Source of the DNA: Gammaproteobacteria bacterium
GTDB lineage: Bacteria > Pseudomonadota > Gammaproteobacteria > JALTLT01
Direction: 5' to 3'
Length of the DNA: 21,503 bases
NCBI GenBank assembly: GCA_027001815.1
Contig: JALTLT010000135.1
Coordinates: forward strand, 231 to 21,733
How positions within the stretch are numbered: the first letter of the stretch is position 1; every line of letters starts with the position of its first letter. Below the pieces are notes generated by a model. The model saw nothing but the letters and a program-made list of their open reading frames with translations, had not been told where the DNA came from and ran no database searches. Of the stretch, positions 13,786-21,503 are shown piece by piece. Made by a program: the position numbers and the translations under genes.

Positions 13786-13813
13786 ATGGGGACGGGCAGC
13801 GACCCGTCCCCAT
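13786..13813 (-). terminator. Strong hairpin between tRNA-Gly and tRNA-Cys
   Basis: ATGGGGACGGG (13786-13796) is perfectly complementary to CCCGTCCCCAT (13803-13813), giving an 11-bp stem and a 6-nt loop. Read leftward it is followed by TGTCTTGTCC and then tRNA-Cys begins. It could be a partial terminator, a processing signal or another repeat unit. The T run is interrupted, so full termination is doubtful. Confidence 0.45.
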
Positions 13814-13859
13814 CCTGGTCGAGGGGGTCAGCCCGCGAACGGCGCGGACTGCCGGAATC

Positions 13860-13935
<76 letters not shown>

Positions 13936-13954
13936 ATGTTTCGAACGAGGGGAT

Positions 13955-13982
13955 ATTGTATTCAGTGACGGTTCCGTGTCAA
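13955..13982 (-). promoter_or_regulatory. Strong sigma70 promoter of the tRNA-Gly/tRNA-Cys unit
   Basis: Read on the minus strand: a perfect TTGACA (plus 13977-13982), a 16-base spacer, and TACAAT (plus 13955-13960). The expected start near 13948 leaves a leader of about a dozen bases before tRNA-Gly. Confidence 0.85.
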
Positions 13983-14003
13983 GCGCCGCGTACCCGAAAC
14001 ACC

Positions 14004-14025
14004 CCCTTCATCCCGGCGGGAAGGG
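14004..14025 (-). terminator. Possible terminator of the isc operon
   Basis: CCCTTC (14004-14009) pairs with GAAGGG (14020-14025) around a 10-nt GC-rich loop, 14 bases past the iscX stop on the minus strand. The following bases include GTGTTTC, a weak T run. Position fits the end of the operon; the sequence evidence is modest. Confidence 0.4.
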
Positions 14026-14039
14026 CGCCCGGAGACACC

Positions 14040-14240
14040 TCACGAATGCTCGTCGATCCACGCCATCTGGATCGCCTCGAGGATCTTCTCGTTGGAGTGT
14101 TCGGGATCGTCGCCGAACGCCTCCAGTTCGCAGACCCAGCGGTGCAGATCGGTGAAACGGAGGTACCGGGGATCCACGTCGGGGTGGCGCTCCTCCAGTT
14201 CGATGGCGATGTCGAGCACGTCGGTCCACTTCAGGCTCAT
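14040..14240 (-). CDS. iscX: Fe-S cluster assembly accessory protein IscX
   Basis: A 66-residue acidic protein that in E. coli binds IscS and iron and tunes the rate of cluster assembly. The family pattern is clear: MSLKWTDVLDIA, DVDPRYLRFTDLHRWV, and DDPEHSNEKILEAIQMAW, with the usual length. The start has an AGGAGGAG Shine-Dalgarno eight bases upstream. It is the last gene of the isc operon, 19 bases after fdx. Confidence 0.96.
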   Translation of the reverse strand: MSLKWTDVLDIAIELEERHPDVDPRYLRFTDLHRWVCELEAFGDDPEHSNEKILEAIQMAWIDEHS

Positions 14241-14259
14241 GGCGCAGACTCCTCCTGGG

Positions 14260-14598
14260 TCAGTGGTTCTCGGAGACCATGTTGATGGTGTACTTGGGGA
14301 TCTCCACCACCAGATCCTCGTCGTCCACCACCGCCTGACAGCTCAGGCGGGAATCGGGCTCCAGCCCCCACGCCTTGTCGAGCATGTCGTCCTCGGTCTC
14401 GCTGGGCTCCTCCAGCGAGTCGTAGCCCTCCCGCACGTAGACGTGGCAGGTGGTGCAGGCGCACGACTTCTCGCAGGCGTGCTCGATCTCGATGCCGTTG
14501 GCGAGGGCGGCATCGCAGATGGTGGTGCCCGGTTCCGCCTCGATGACAGCCCCCTCGGGACAGAGCTCCTCGTGGGGCAGGAAAATGATCTTGGGCAT
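14260..14598 (-). CDS. fdx: 2Fe-2S adrenodoxin-type ferredoxin of the ISC system
   Basis: Fdx supplies electrons for sulfur reduction during cluster assembly on IscU. The 112-residue protein carries the four 2Fe-2S ligands Cys42, Cys48, Cys51 and Cys87, at the E. coli positions, in HACEKSCACTTCH and RLSCQA, and the C-terminal IPKYTINMVSENH. The ATG at 14598 begins MPKIIFLPHEELCPEG and has GAGG eight bases upstream; a longer start at 14616 adds six residues without family support. It lies 39 bases after hscA. Confidence 0.97.
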   Translation of the reverse strand: MPKIIFLPHEELCPEGAVIEAEPGTTICDAALANGIEIEHACEKSCACTTCHVYVREGYDSLEEPSETEDDMLDKAWGLEPDSRLSCQAVVDDEDLVVEIPKYTINMVSENH

Positions 14599-14637
14599 GC
14601 GGTCTACCTCCGGCACGGGGCCTCTCCCCGGCGCTGA

Positions 14638-16512
<1,875 letters not shown>

Positions 16513-16607
16513 GGGTGATGTTCCAGTGTCTGTCGGTGTGCGCGGGCCGGGCCGGCCGGCCCCGCGCGATGGGTCCCCCGCCGCCGGCCGTGACCGGGGC
16601 GGGAGGT

Positions 16608-17141
16608 TCAGATCTCTTCCAGTTCCGCCTCGAGTGCCTCGGCCTCCTGGATCAGCTTGCCGAGGAACTGGAGCTGGAGGATCAGCCCCTTGGCCTCCTC
16701 CGGCGCCCCCTCGCCGTCCAGCAGCTCACCGAGACGGGCGATGATCCGCCGCCGCTCGGCGCTCACCTCGTCGAGGATCCGGCCGGTCACCTCCAGGGGA
16801 TCGGCCGCCTCCCGCGCCCCGCCCAGGGCCTCGCGCCACTCCATCTGCTGCATGAGGAAAGCGGGGTCCATGCGGGTCTCGTACTCGTCCTCCCACTCCA
16901 GACCGCGCAGGGCGAGCAGGTGCCGGGCGCGCCGCAGCGGGTCGCGCAGTACCTGCAGCGCCTCGTTGAGGGCGACGCTGCGCTGCATGGAGAGGCGCCG
17001 CTCCGCATCGGAGGCGGAGGCGTACCGGTCGGGATGGACCGCCTGCTGAAGGTCGCGGTAGCGACGCGTCAGCTCGTCGAGATCGATGGCGAATCGGGGT
17101 TCCAGACCGAACAGGGCGAAGTGGTTGGTCTCGGCGCTCAT
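16608..17141 (-). CDS. hscB: J-domain co-chaperone HscB
   Basis: HscB delivers IscU to HscA and stimulates its ATPase. The 177-residue protein has an N-terminal J domain with the HPD tripeptide at residues 36-38 (QQAVHPDRY), preceded by NHFALFGLEPRFAID, and a C-terminal helical IscU-binding domain rich in acidic residues. AGGGAG lies five bases before the ATG. The 115-base gap after iscA is GC-rich and shows only weak stem potential (runs of C and G around 17153-17176). Confidence 0.97.
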   Translation of the reverse strand: MSAETNHFALFGLEPRFAIDLDELTRRYRDLQQAVHPDRYASASDAERRLSMQRSVALNEALQVLRDPLRRARHLLALRGLEWEDEYETRMDPAFLMQQMEWREALGGAREAADPLEVTGRILDEVSAERRRIIARLGELLDGEGAPEEAKGLILQLQFLGKLIQEAEALEAELEEI

Positions 17142-17256
17142 GGTGACTCCCTGCCCCCTCCCGGCATCCGGGGGGCGGCGACTGCGGGTCCGGTGCGCGC
17201 GGCCGGGGGGCGGGAGCCGGCCGGTGCAGGACGGGAGAGGCGGTCGGGGCGCGGCC

Positions 17257-17580
17257 TCACACGGTGAAGCTCTCGCCGCAGCCGCAGCTCTCCTTGACGT
17301 TGGGGTTGTTGAACTTGAACCCCTCGTTGAGTCCCTCGCGGGTGTAGTCGAGCTCGGTCCCGTCCAGGTAGAGGAGACTCTTGGGATCGACGATCACCTT
17401 CACCCCGTGGCTCTCGAAGACCTGGTCCTGCTCCTCGATGGTGTCGGCGAACTCCAGCACGTAGGCCATGCCGGAACAGCCGGAGGTCTTGACGCCCAGG
17501 CGCAGACCGACCCCCTTGCCCCGGTTCTCGAGGAACTTCTTGACCCGGTCGGCAGCCTGTTCGGTGAGTGTCACGCCCAT
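17257..17580 (-). CDS. iscA: A-type Fe-S carrier protein IscA
   Basis: IscA binds iron or clusters and passes them to target proteins. The 107-residue protein keeps the three ligand cysteines Cys35, Cys99 and Cys101 at the E. coli positions (SGCSGM and SCGCGESF). The ATG at 17580 begins MGVTLTEQAADR and has GGAGGT eight bases upstream; the longer frame upstream is shadow from iscU. The gap after iscU is 25 bases. Confidence 0.97.
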   Translation of the reverse strand: MGVTLTEQAADRVKKFLENRGKGVGLRLGVKTSGCSGMAYVLEFADTIEEQDQVFESHGVKVIVDPKSLLYLDGTELDYTREGLNEGFKFNNPNVKESCGCGESFTV

Positions 17581-17605
17581 CCCGGATACCTCCCCCTCCG
17601 CCACC

Positions 17606-17995
17606 TCAGGACTTCTTGTCCTGCTTGGCCAGCAGGTCGTCGATGGCCGACTTGATGGCATCCTCCGCCAGAACCGAACAGTGGACCTTCACCGGAGGAA
17701 GCTCCAGCTCCTCGGCGATGTCGGTGTTCTTGATCTGGCGCGCCTCCTCCAGGGTCTTGCCCTTCACCCATTCGGTGAGCAGGGAGCTGGAGGCGATGGC
17801 GGAGCCGCAGCCGTAGGTCTTGAAACGGGCATCCTCGATCACCCCCTGGTCGTTGACCTTGATCTGCAGCTTCATGACGTCACCGCAGGCGGGGGCGCCC
17901 ACCATGCCGGTGCCGACGTTGGGCTCGTCCTTGTCGAAGGAGCCCACGTTGCGGGGGTTCTCGTAGTGGTCCAGGACCTTTTCGCTGTAAGCCAT
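17606..17995 (-). CDS. iscU: Fe-S cluster scaffold protein IscU
   Basis: IscU is the scaffold on which the 2Fe-2S cluster is built from IscS-derived sulfur and iron. The 129-residue protein has Cys37 and Asp39 in APACGDVM, Cys63 in YGCGSAIASSS, and His105-Cys106 in KVHCSVLAEDA, all at the usual positions, with the HscA-recognition motif LPPVK at 99-103. AGGAG lies upstream of the ATG at a ten-base distance. It follows iscS by 48 bases. Confidence 0.98.
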   Translation of the reverse strand: MAYSEKVLDHYENPRNVGSFDKDEPNVGTGMVGAPACGDVMKLQIKVNDQGVIEDARFKTYGCGSAIASSSLLTEWVKGKTLEEARQIKNTDIAEELELPPVKVHCSVLAEDAIKSAIDDLLAKQDKKS

Positions 17996-18043
17996 GACTG
18001 GTGTTCTCCTGAATGCCTTGCCGATGGGGTGACGCGGGCGGCG

Positions 18044-19267
18044 TCAGTGGGCCGCCCACTGCACGGAATTGAGATCGACCCCCTCCTGGTACATTTCCCA
18101 CAGCGGCGACAGCTCGCGCAGCTTGGCGACCTTCTCGCGGACCAGGCGGATGGCATACTCCACCTCCTCCTCGGTGGTGAAGCGACCGATGGAAAAGCGG
18201 ATGGAGCTGTGGGCCAGTTCGTCGTTGCGGCCCAGCGCCCGCAGCACGTAGGAGGGCTCGAGACTCGCCGAGGTACAGGCGGACCCGGAGGAGACCGCCA
18301 GGTCGCGGATCGCCATCATCAGCGACTCGCCCTCGACGAAGTTGAAACTGACGTTGAGATTGCCGGCCACCCGCCGCTCCAGATCGCCGTTGAGATAGAC
18401 CTCCTCCATGTCGGAGAAGCCCTCCCAGAGGCGGTTGCGCAGGGCGAGGATGCGGGCGTTCTCGCTCTCCATCTCCTCACCGGCGATGCGGAAGGCCTCG
18501 CCCATGCCGACGATCTGGTGAGTGGCGAGGGTACCCGAACGCATGCCGCGCTCGTGGCCACCGCCGTGCATCTGTGCCTCGATGCGAACCCGCGGCTTGC
18601 GCCGCACATAGAGGGCGCCGATCCCCTTGGGGCCGTAGATCTTGTGGGCGGAGAAGGACATCAGGTCCACCTTCAGGGCGCGCAGGTCGATGGGCAGCTT
18701 GCCGGCGCTCTGGGCGGCGTCCACATGGAAGAGGATGCCCCGGTCGCGGGTCATCTCGCCGATCGCCTCGATATCCTGGATCACGCCGATCTCGTTGTTG
18801 ACGTGCATGATGGAGACGAGGATGGTCTCGTCGCGCAGCGCCGCCTCCAGCTTGCCCAGGTCGATCAGACCGTCGGGCTCCGGGTCGAGATAGGTGATCT
18901 CGTAGCCCTCCCGCTCGAGCTGGCGACAGGTGTCGAGCACCGCCTTGTGTTCGGTCCGGCAGGTGACGATGTGGTTGCCCTTCTTGCGGTAGAAGTGGGC
19001 CACTCCCTTGATCGCCAGGTTGTCGGACTCGGTGGCACCGGAGGTCCAGACGATCTCGCGCGGATCGGCACCGACCAGCTCCGCCACGTCGGCACGGGCG
19101 CGGTCCACGGCCTTCTCCGCCTCCCAGCCGAAGGCGTGAGAGCGCGAGGCGGGGTTACCGAAGATGCCGTCCCTGGTGAGATAGCGGCACATCTCTTCGG
19201 CCACCCGCGGATCCACTGGCGTGGTGGCGGAGTAGTCCATGTAGATCGGCAGTTTGATGTCGCTCAC
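18044..19267 (-). CDS. iscS: Cysteine desulfurase IscS
   Basis: IscS is a PLP enzyme that removes sulfur from cysteine as an enzyme persulfide and hands it to IscU, and also to tRNA thiolation and cofactor pathways. The 407-residue protein has IYMDYSATTPVDPRV at the start, the PLP lysine Lys209 in SFSAHKIYGPKGIG, the catalytic Cys331 on its mobile loop in SSGSACTSASLEPSYVLRALG, and the conserved C-terminal tail WAAH. The start is GTG at 19267: AGAGGT lies about eight bases upstream, the product then matches the 404-residue E. coli protein, and the upstream frame is unrelated. Confidence 0.98.
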   Translation of the reverse strand: MSDIKLPIYMDYSATTPVDPRVAEEMCRYLTRDGIFGNPASRSHAFGWEAEKAVDRARADVAELVGADPREIVWTSGATESDNLAIKGVAHFYRKKGNHIVTCRTEHKAVLDTCRQLEREGYEITYLDPEPDGLIDLGKLEAALRDETILVSIMHVNNEIGVIQDIEAIGEMTRDRGILFHVDAAQSAGKLPIDLRALKVDLMSFSAHKIYGPKGIGALYVRRKPRVRIEAQMHGGGHERGMRSGTLATHQIVGMGEAFRIAGEEMESENARILALRNRLWEGFSDMEEVYLNGDLERRVAGNLNVSFNFVEGESLMMAIRDLAVSSGSACTSASLEPSYVLRALGRNDELAHSSIRFSIGRFTTEEEVEYAIRLVREKVAKLRELSPLWEMYQEGVDLNSVQWAAH

Positions 19268-19291
19268 GTATCGAGACCTCTCATACTTATC

Positions 19292-19335
19292 GGGTGTCCA
19301 CCGGTGGAGGCGGAACACCCCTGAATTCAGGGTGT
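19292..19335 (-). promoter_or_regulatory. iscR-iscS spacer with mutually exclusive RNA hairpins
   Basis: In the message, three segments follow each other: ACACCC (plus 19330-19335), GGGTGT (plus 19315-19320) and ACACCC (plus 19292-19297). The middle one can pair with either neighbour. The first pairing encloses the palindrome CCTGAATTCAGG (19320-19331); the second encloses CCACCGGTGG (19298-19307). The structure ends about ten bases before the iscS Shine-Dalgarno (plus 19276-19281). In E. coli the iscR-iscS spacer also folds, and it protects iscR RNA when RyhB represses iscSUA; a similar role here is inference. Confidence 0.55.
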
Positions 19336-19346
19336 CACTCCGGCCC

Positions 19347-19838
19347 TCAGGCCGTACCGGTTCCGGTCGTGCGGGGCGAACCGACGGTGACCGCAATCTC
19401 CTTCCCGTCGTCCTGGCGGGCCGCCACCTCGCGCACCCCGCGCCGGGACATGATCTGCTGCAGACTGATGCCGGCAAGGAAGTCGTGGATCTGGTTGCTG
19501 AGATCCACCCACAGCTCGTGGGTCAGGCACTGTTCGTCGTTCTGGCAGTTGCCCAGGCCGCCGCAGCGGGTGGTGTCGGTATTCTCGTCCACCGCGGTGA
19601 TGACGTCCGCCACCACCACCTGGTCTGCCGGCCGGCTGAGGGAGTAGCCCCCACCGGGGCCGCGGGTGCTCTTGACCAGGCCTGCGCGACGCAGCTTGGT
19701 GAAGAGCTGTTCGAGATAGGAGAGGGAGATCCCCTGTCGCTCGGAGATGTCCGCCAGCGAAATCGGCCCGTTGTCGTAGTGGATGGCCAGATCGAGCATG
19801 GCGGTCACGGCATAGCGGCCTTTGGTTGTCAGTCTCAT
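19347..19838 (-). CDS. iscR: Rrf2-family Fe-S-sensing regulator IscR
   Basis: IscR binds a 2Fe-2S cluster and represses the isc operon when clusters are plentiful. The 163-residue protein has the winged helix-turn-helix with ISLADISERQGISLSYLEQLF (27-47, split here as one family motif) and the wing STRGPGGGYSLSR, then cluster ligands Cys92, Cys98, Cys104 and His107, identical in number and position to E. coli. It is the first gene of the operon, with its promoter and operator directly upstream, and is 79 bases from iscS. The ATG at 19838 has GGATG seven or so bases upstream. Confidence 0.97.
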   Translation of the reverse strand: MRLTTKGRYAVTAMLDLAIHYDNGPISLADISERQGISLSYLEQLFTKLRRAGLVKSTRGPGGGYSLSRPADQVVVADVITAVDENTDTTRCGGLGNCQNDEQCLTHELWVDLSNQIHDFLAGISLQQIMSRRGVREVAARQDDGKEIAVTVGSPRTTGTGTA

Positions 19839-19907
19839 TGCGTCATCCAGGTATTGTGACTAGAATGGCGGGTCGGGAGCAGCAGGTATCCGACCGATCT
19901 CCTCGGG

Positions 19908-19935
19908 ATTATACATAACCGAGTAATTTAGTCAA
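19908..19935 (-). promoter_or_regulatory. Promoter of the isc operon
   Basis: On the minus strand TTGACT (plus 19930-19935), a 16-base spacer and a perfect TATAAT (plus 19908-19913). The expected start near 19901 leaves a leader of about 63 bases to iscR. The -35 hexamer overlaps the cysE stop codon (19932-19934). Confidence 0.88.
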
Positions 19936-19939
19936 CTTT
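19915..19939 (-). promoter_or_regulatory. Predicted type 1 IscR operator
   Basis: The 25-base stretch covering the -35 box and most of the spacer agrees with the published type 1 IscR consensus at 22 of 25 positions by my count, including the half-site YYGACT and the following AT-rich centre and CGG/TAT end. Cluster-bound IscR here would block RNA polymerase, giving autorepression as in E. coli. Confidence 0.8.
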
Positions 19940-20738
19940 TCTCCTCGCCACCTTCCGTCCCCTCTCCACCACTTTCGCTCACCGCGCTGCTGATCTCGCA
20001 GGGGCCGATCTCCGGCAGCTCCTTCTCCTGGATCTCCGCGCCCATCTTCTTGATCGCGCCGCACATCTCCTGCAGCCGCTCGTCCATGACGTGCATGTGA
20101 TCGAGCATGCAGTTGATGGCGTTGGCCACCGGGTCCGGCATCTCCCGGTGCATGCCGTAGGCGTCGAAGCCGATCTTGCGCGCCATGGCCGCCCGCCGCT
20201 CCTCGCGCTCGTCCTTCTCGCCGGGGGCGGCGGTGACGATGCGACCGGGGACACCCACCACCGTGGCACCGGCCGGCACGTCCTTGAGCACCACCGCGTT
20301 GGAGCCGATCCGCGCCCCGTCGCCGAGGGTGATGGGACCGAGGATCTTGGCCCCGGCCCCCACCACCACGTCGCGACCGAGGGTGGGGTGGCGCTTGCCC
20401 TTGTTCCAGCTCGTGCCGCCGAGGGTGACGCCATGATAGAGGGTGCAGTCGTCGCCGATCTCGGTGGTCTCGCCGATCACCACCCCCATGCCGTGGTCGA
20501 TGAAGAAACGGCGGCCGATGCGCGCTGCGGGATGGATCTCGATGCCGGTGAACCAGCGGGTGAGCGCGGAGAGCAGCCGGGCCAGCCACTTGAGGCCGAG
20601 GTTCCAGAGACCGTGATTGAGACGGTGCATCAGCACCGCATGCACCCCCGGGTACGTGGTGAGGATCTCGAAGCGGGTGCGGGCCGCAGGATCGCGCTCG
20701 AATACGCAGTCGATGTCTTCCCGGAGTCTCTCCAGCAT
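19932..20738 (-). CDS. cysE: Serine O-acetyltransferase
   Basis: CysE acetylates L-serine with acetyl-CoA, the first step of cysteine synthesis. The 268-residue protein has an N-terminal helical region and the left-handed hexapeptide-repeat domain with catalytic-type histidine in FIDHGMGVVIGETTEIG, then LYHGVTLGGTSW, KRHPTLGRDVVVGAGAKILG and SNAVVLKDVPAGATVVG. After the hexapeptide domain comes a long tail (~80 residues) with a helical stretch and an acidic, Ser/Gly/Glu-rich end lacking the usual short C-terminal inhibitory shape. The ATG at 20738 overlaps the trmJ stop by one base; a GTG at 20741 is equally placed relative to GGAG. Cysteine made here is the substrate of IscS just downstream. 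Confidence 0.95.
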   Translation of the reverse strand: MLERLREDIDCVFERDPAARTRFEILTTYPGVHAVLMHRLNHGLWNLGLKWLARLLSALTRWFTGIEIHPAARIGRRFFIDHGMGVVIGETTEIGDDCTLYHGVTLGGTSWNKGKRHPTLGRDVVVGAGAKILGPITLGDGARIGSNAVVLKDVPAGATVVGVPGRIVTAAPGEKDEREERRAAMARKIGFDAYGMHREMPDPVANAINCMLDHMHVMDERLQEMCGAIKKMGAEIQEKELPEIGPCEISSAVSESGGEGTEGGEEKS

Positions 20739-21457
20739 CACTTGGCTCTCCGCTGCACGGCCGTGAGGATGCCGCGCAGGATGTTGAGTTCGGTGCGGTC
20801 CGGACGCGCCCGGTTGTAGAGGCGTCGCAGGCGCCGCATGAGGTGCCGGGGGTTATTCGGGTCGAGGAACTCGATCTCCACCAGCACCTCCTCGAGGTGA
20901 GCGTAGAAGCGTTCCATCTCGCCTGCGTCCGGCAGGTCATCCTCCTCCACCCCCGCCGGGGGAGCATCGGCGCGCAGCACCGCCTCGCGGATCTCCCAGG
21001 CAACGAGCTGCACGGCGCTGGCCACGTTGAGGGAGGCGAAGTCGGGCACCGTCGGGATATGCACCAGATGGTGGCAGAGATCCAGTTCCTGGTTGGTGAG
21101 ACCGTTCCGCTCCCGACCGAAGACGACCGCCACCTCCCCGAACGCCGCCTCCGCCACGGCCCGTTCCGCACACTGGCGGGGGTCCAGTTCGGGACAGGCG
21201 AGGCGGCGCCGACGGGCGCTGGCCCCCACCACCAGCCGGCACCCGGCGATGGCCGAGGCGAGGCTCTCGTGGACCTCGGCGGCCACCAGGAGATCGTCGG
21301 CACCCGAGGCGCGGGCGGTGGCCTCGGCATGGGGAAAGCGGGCCGGATTGACCAGACACAGCCGCGACAGCCCCATCGCCTTCATGGCCCGGGCCGCCGC
21401 CCCGATGTTGCCGGGATGGGTGGTCTCCACCAGAACCACGCGGATCATCGCCCCCAC
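20738..21457 (-). CDS. trmJ: tRNA (cytidine/uridine-2'-O-)-methyltransferase TrmJ
   Basis: TrmJ is a SPOUT-class enzyme that 2'-O-methylates nucleotide 32 in the anticodon loop of several tRNAs using S-adenosylmethionine. The 239-residue protein has IRVVLVETTHPGNIGAAARAMK at the N terminus as two adjoining motifs, LVNP, FGRERNGLTNQEL (motif 2 region), and the knot motif IPT with SLNVASAVQLVAWE, then a charged C-terminal extension typical of TrmJ. I chose GTG at 21457: it has AAGG five bases upstream, and MGAMIRV then aligns in length with the E. coli N terminus MLQNIRI; an ATG at 21448 is the alternative. The order trmJ-cysE-isc is common in related bacteria. The 46 bases beyond it show no feature. 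Confidence 0.93.
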   Translation of the reverse strand: MGAMIRVVLVETTHPGNIGAAARAMKAMGLSRLCLVNPARFPHAEATARASGADDLLVAAEVHESLASAIAGCRLVVGASARRRRLACPELDPRQCAERAVAEAAFGEVAVVFGRERNGLTNQELDLCHHLVHIPTVPDFASLNVASAVQLVAWEIREAVLRADAPPAGVEEDDLPDAGEMERFYAHLEEVLVEIEFLDPNNPRHLMRRLRRLYNRARPDRTELNILRGILTAVQRRAK

Positions 21458-21503
21458 CGCAACCTTGGCATCACCCCCCCTTTGCTGCCCCTGATGCAGG
21501 CGC

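Noticed and set aside
16513..17256. Extra promoters or small genes in the hscB-hscA and iscA-hscB gaps
   Set aside because: The gaps of 95 and 115 bases are very GC-rich and show no -10-like hexamer, start with ribosome site, or conserved peptide.
17468..19324. Long plus-strand open frame opposite iscA, iscU and iscS
   Set aside because: It runs across three well-supported genes on the other strand and has no recognisable domain.

Overview
The window reads as a housekeeping stretch of a GC-rich gammaproteobacterial chromosome. The complete iscRSUA-hscBA-fdx-iscX operon behind trmJ and cysE, an IscR-type operator, and tRNA-Gly(GCC)/Cys(GCA)/Leu(UAA) genes lying close together all fit Gammaproteobacteria, perhaps the Chromatiales/Ectothiorhodospiraceae side. 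A class II aldolase carrying a C-terminal Dabb domain, next to glcDEF for glycolate, hints at an autotroph that uses the Calvin cycle. The lineage and lifestyle are inference.

Layout. Positions 127-213 hold tRNA-Leu(CAA). Positions 315-7227 are a glycogen/alpha-glucan block: glgC, a GH57 amylase and malQ form a tight leftward operon, and glgB is transcribed divergently from it. Glycogen synthase and phosphorylase are not in the window. Positions 7249-12269 hold the aldolase-Dabb fusion and the overlapping leftward operon glcD-glcE-glcF. Positions 12270-13218 are almost gene-free: tRNA-Leu(UAA) sits between two inverted copies of a 61-62 bp repeat, followed by a run of about ten hairpins that ends in a 168-bp MITE-like element. 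A group II truncated haemoglobin follows (13219-13623). tRNA-Cys and tRNA-Gly are on the minus strand behind a strong sigma70 promoter. From 14040 to 21457 everything runs leftward: trmJ, cysE, iscR, iscS, iscU, iscA, hscB, hscA, fdx, iscX.

How the genes work together. GlgC makes ADP-glucose and GlgB branches glycogen; GH57 and MalQ can trim and rearrange alpha-1,4-glucans. GlcDEF oxidises glycolate, the product of RuBisCO oxygenation if the host is autotrophic, while the aldolase serves glycolysis, gluconeogenesis or the Calvin cycle. CysE begins cysteine synthesis, IscS takes sulfur from cysteine, IscU builds the cluster, HscBA and Fdx assist, and IscR senses cluster supply and appears to bind its own promoter, whose operator overlaps the end of cysE.

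I found no defence system, prophage, CRISPR array or transposase gene. The least explained part is the palindrome-rich region 12419-13180. The iscR-iscS spacer and the aldolase-Dabb fusion also deserve a look.
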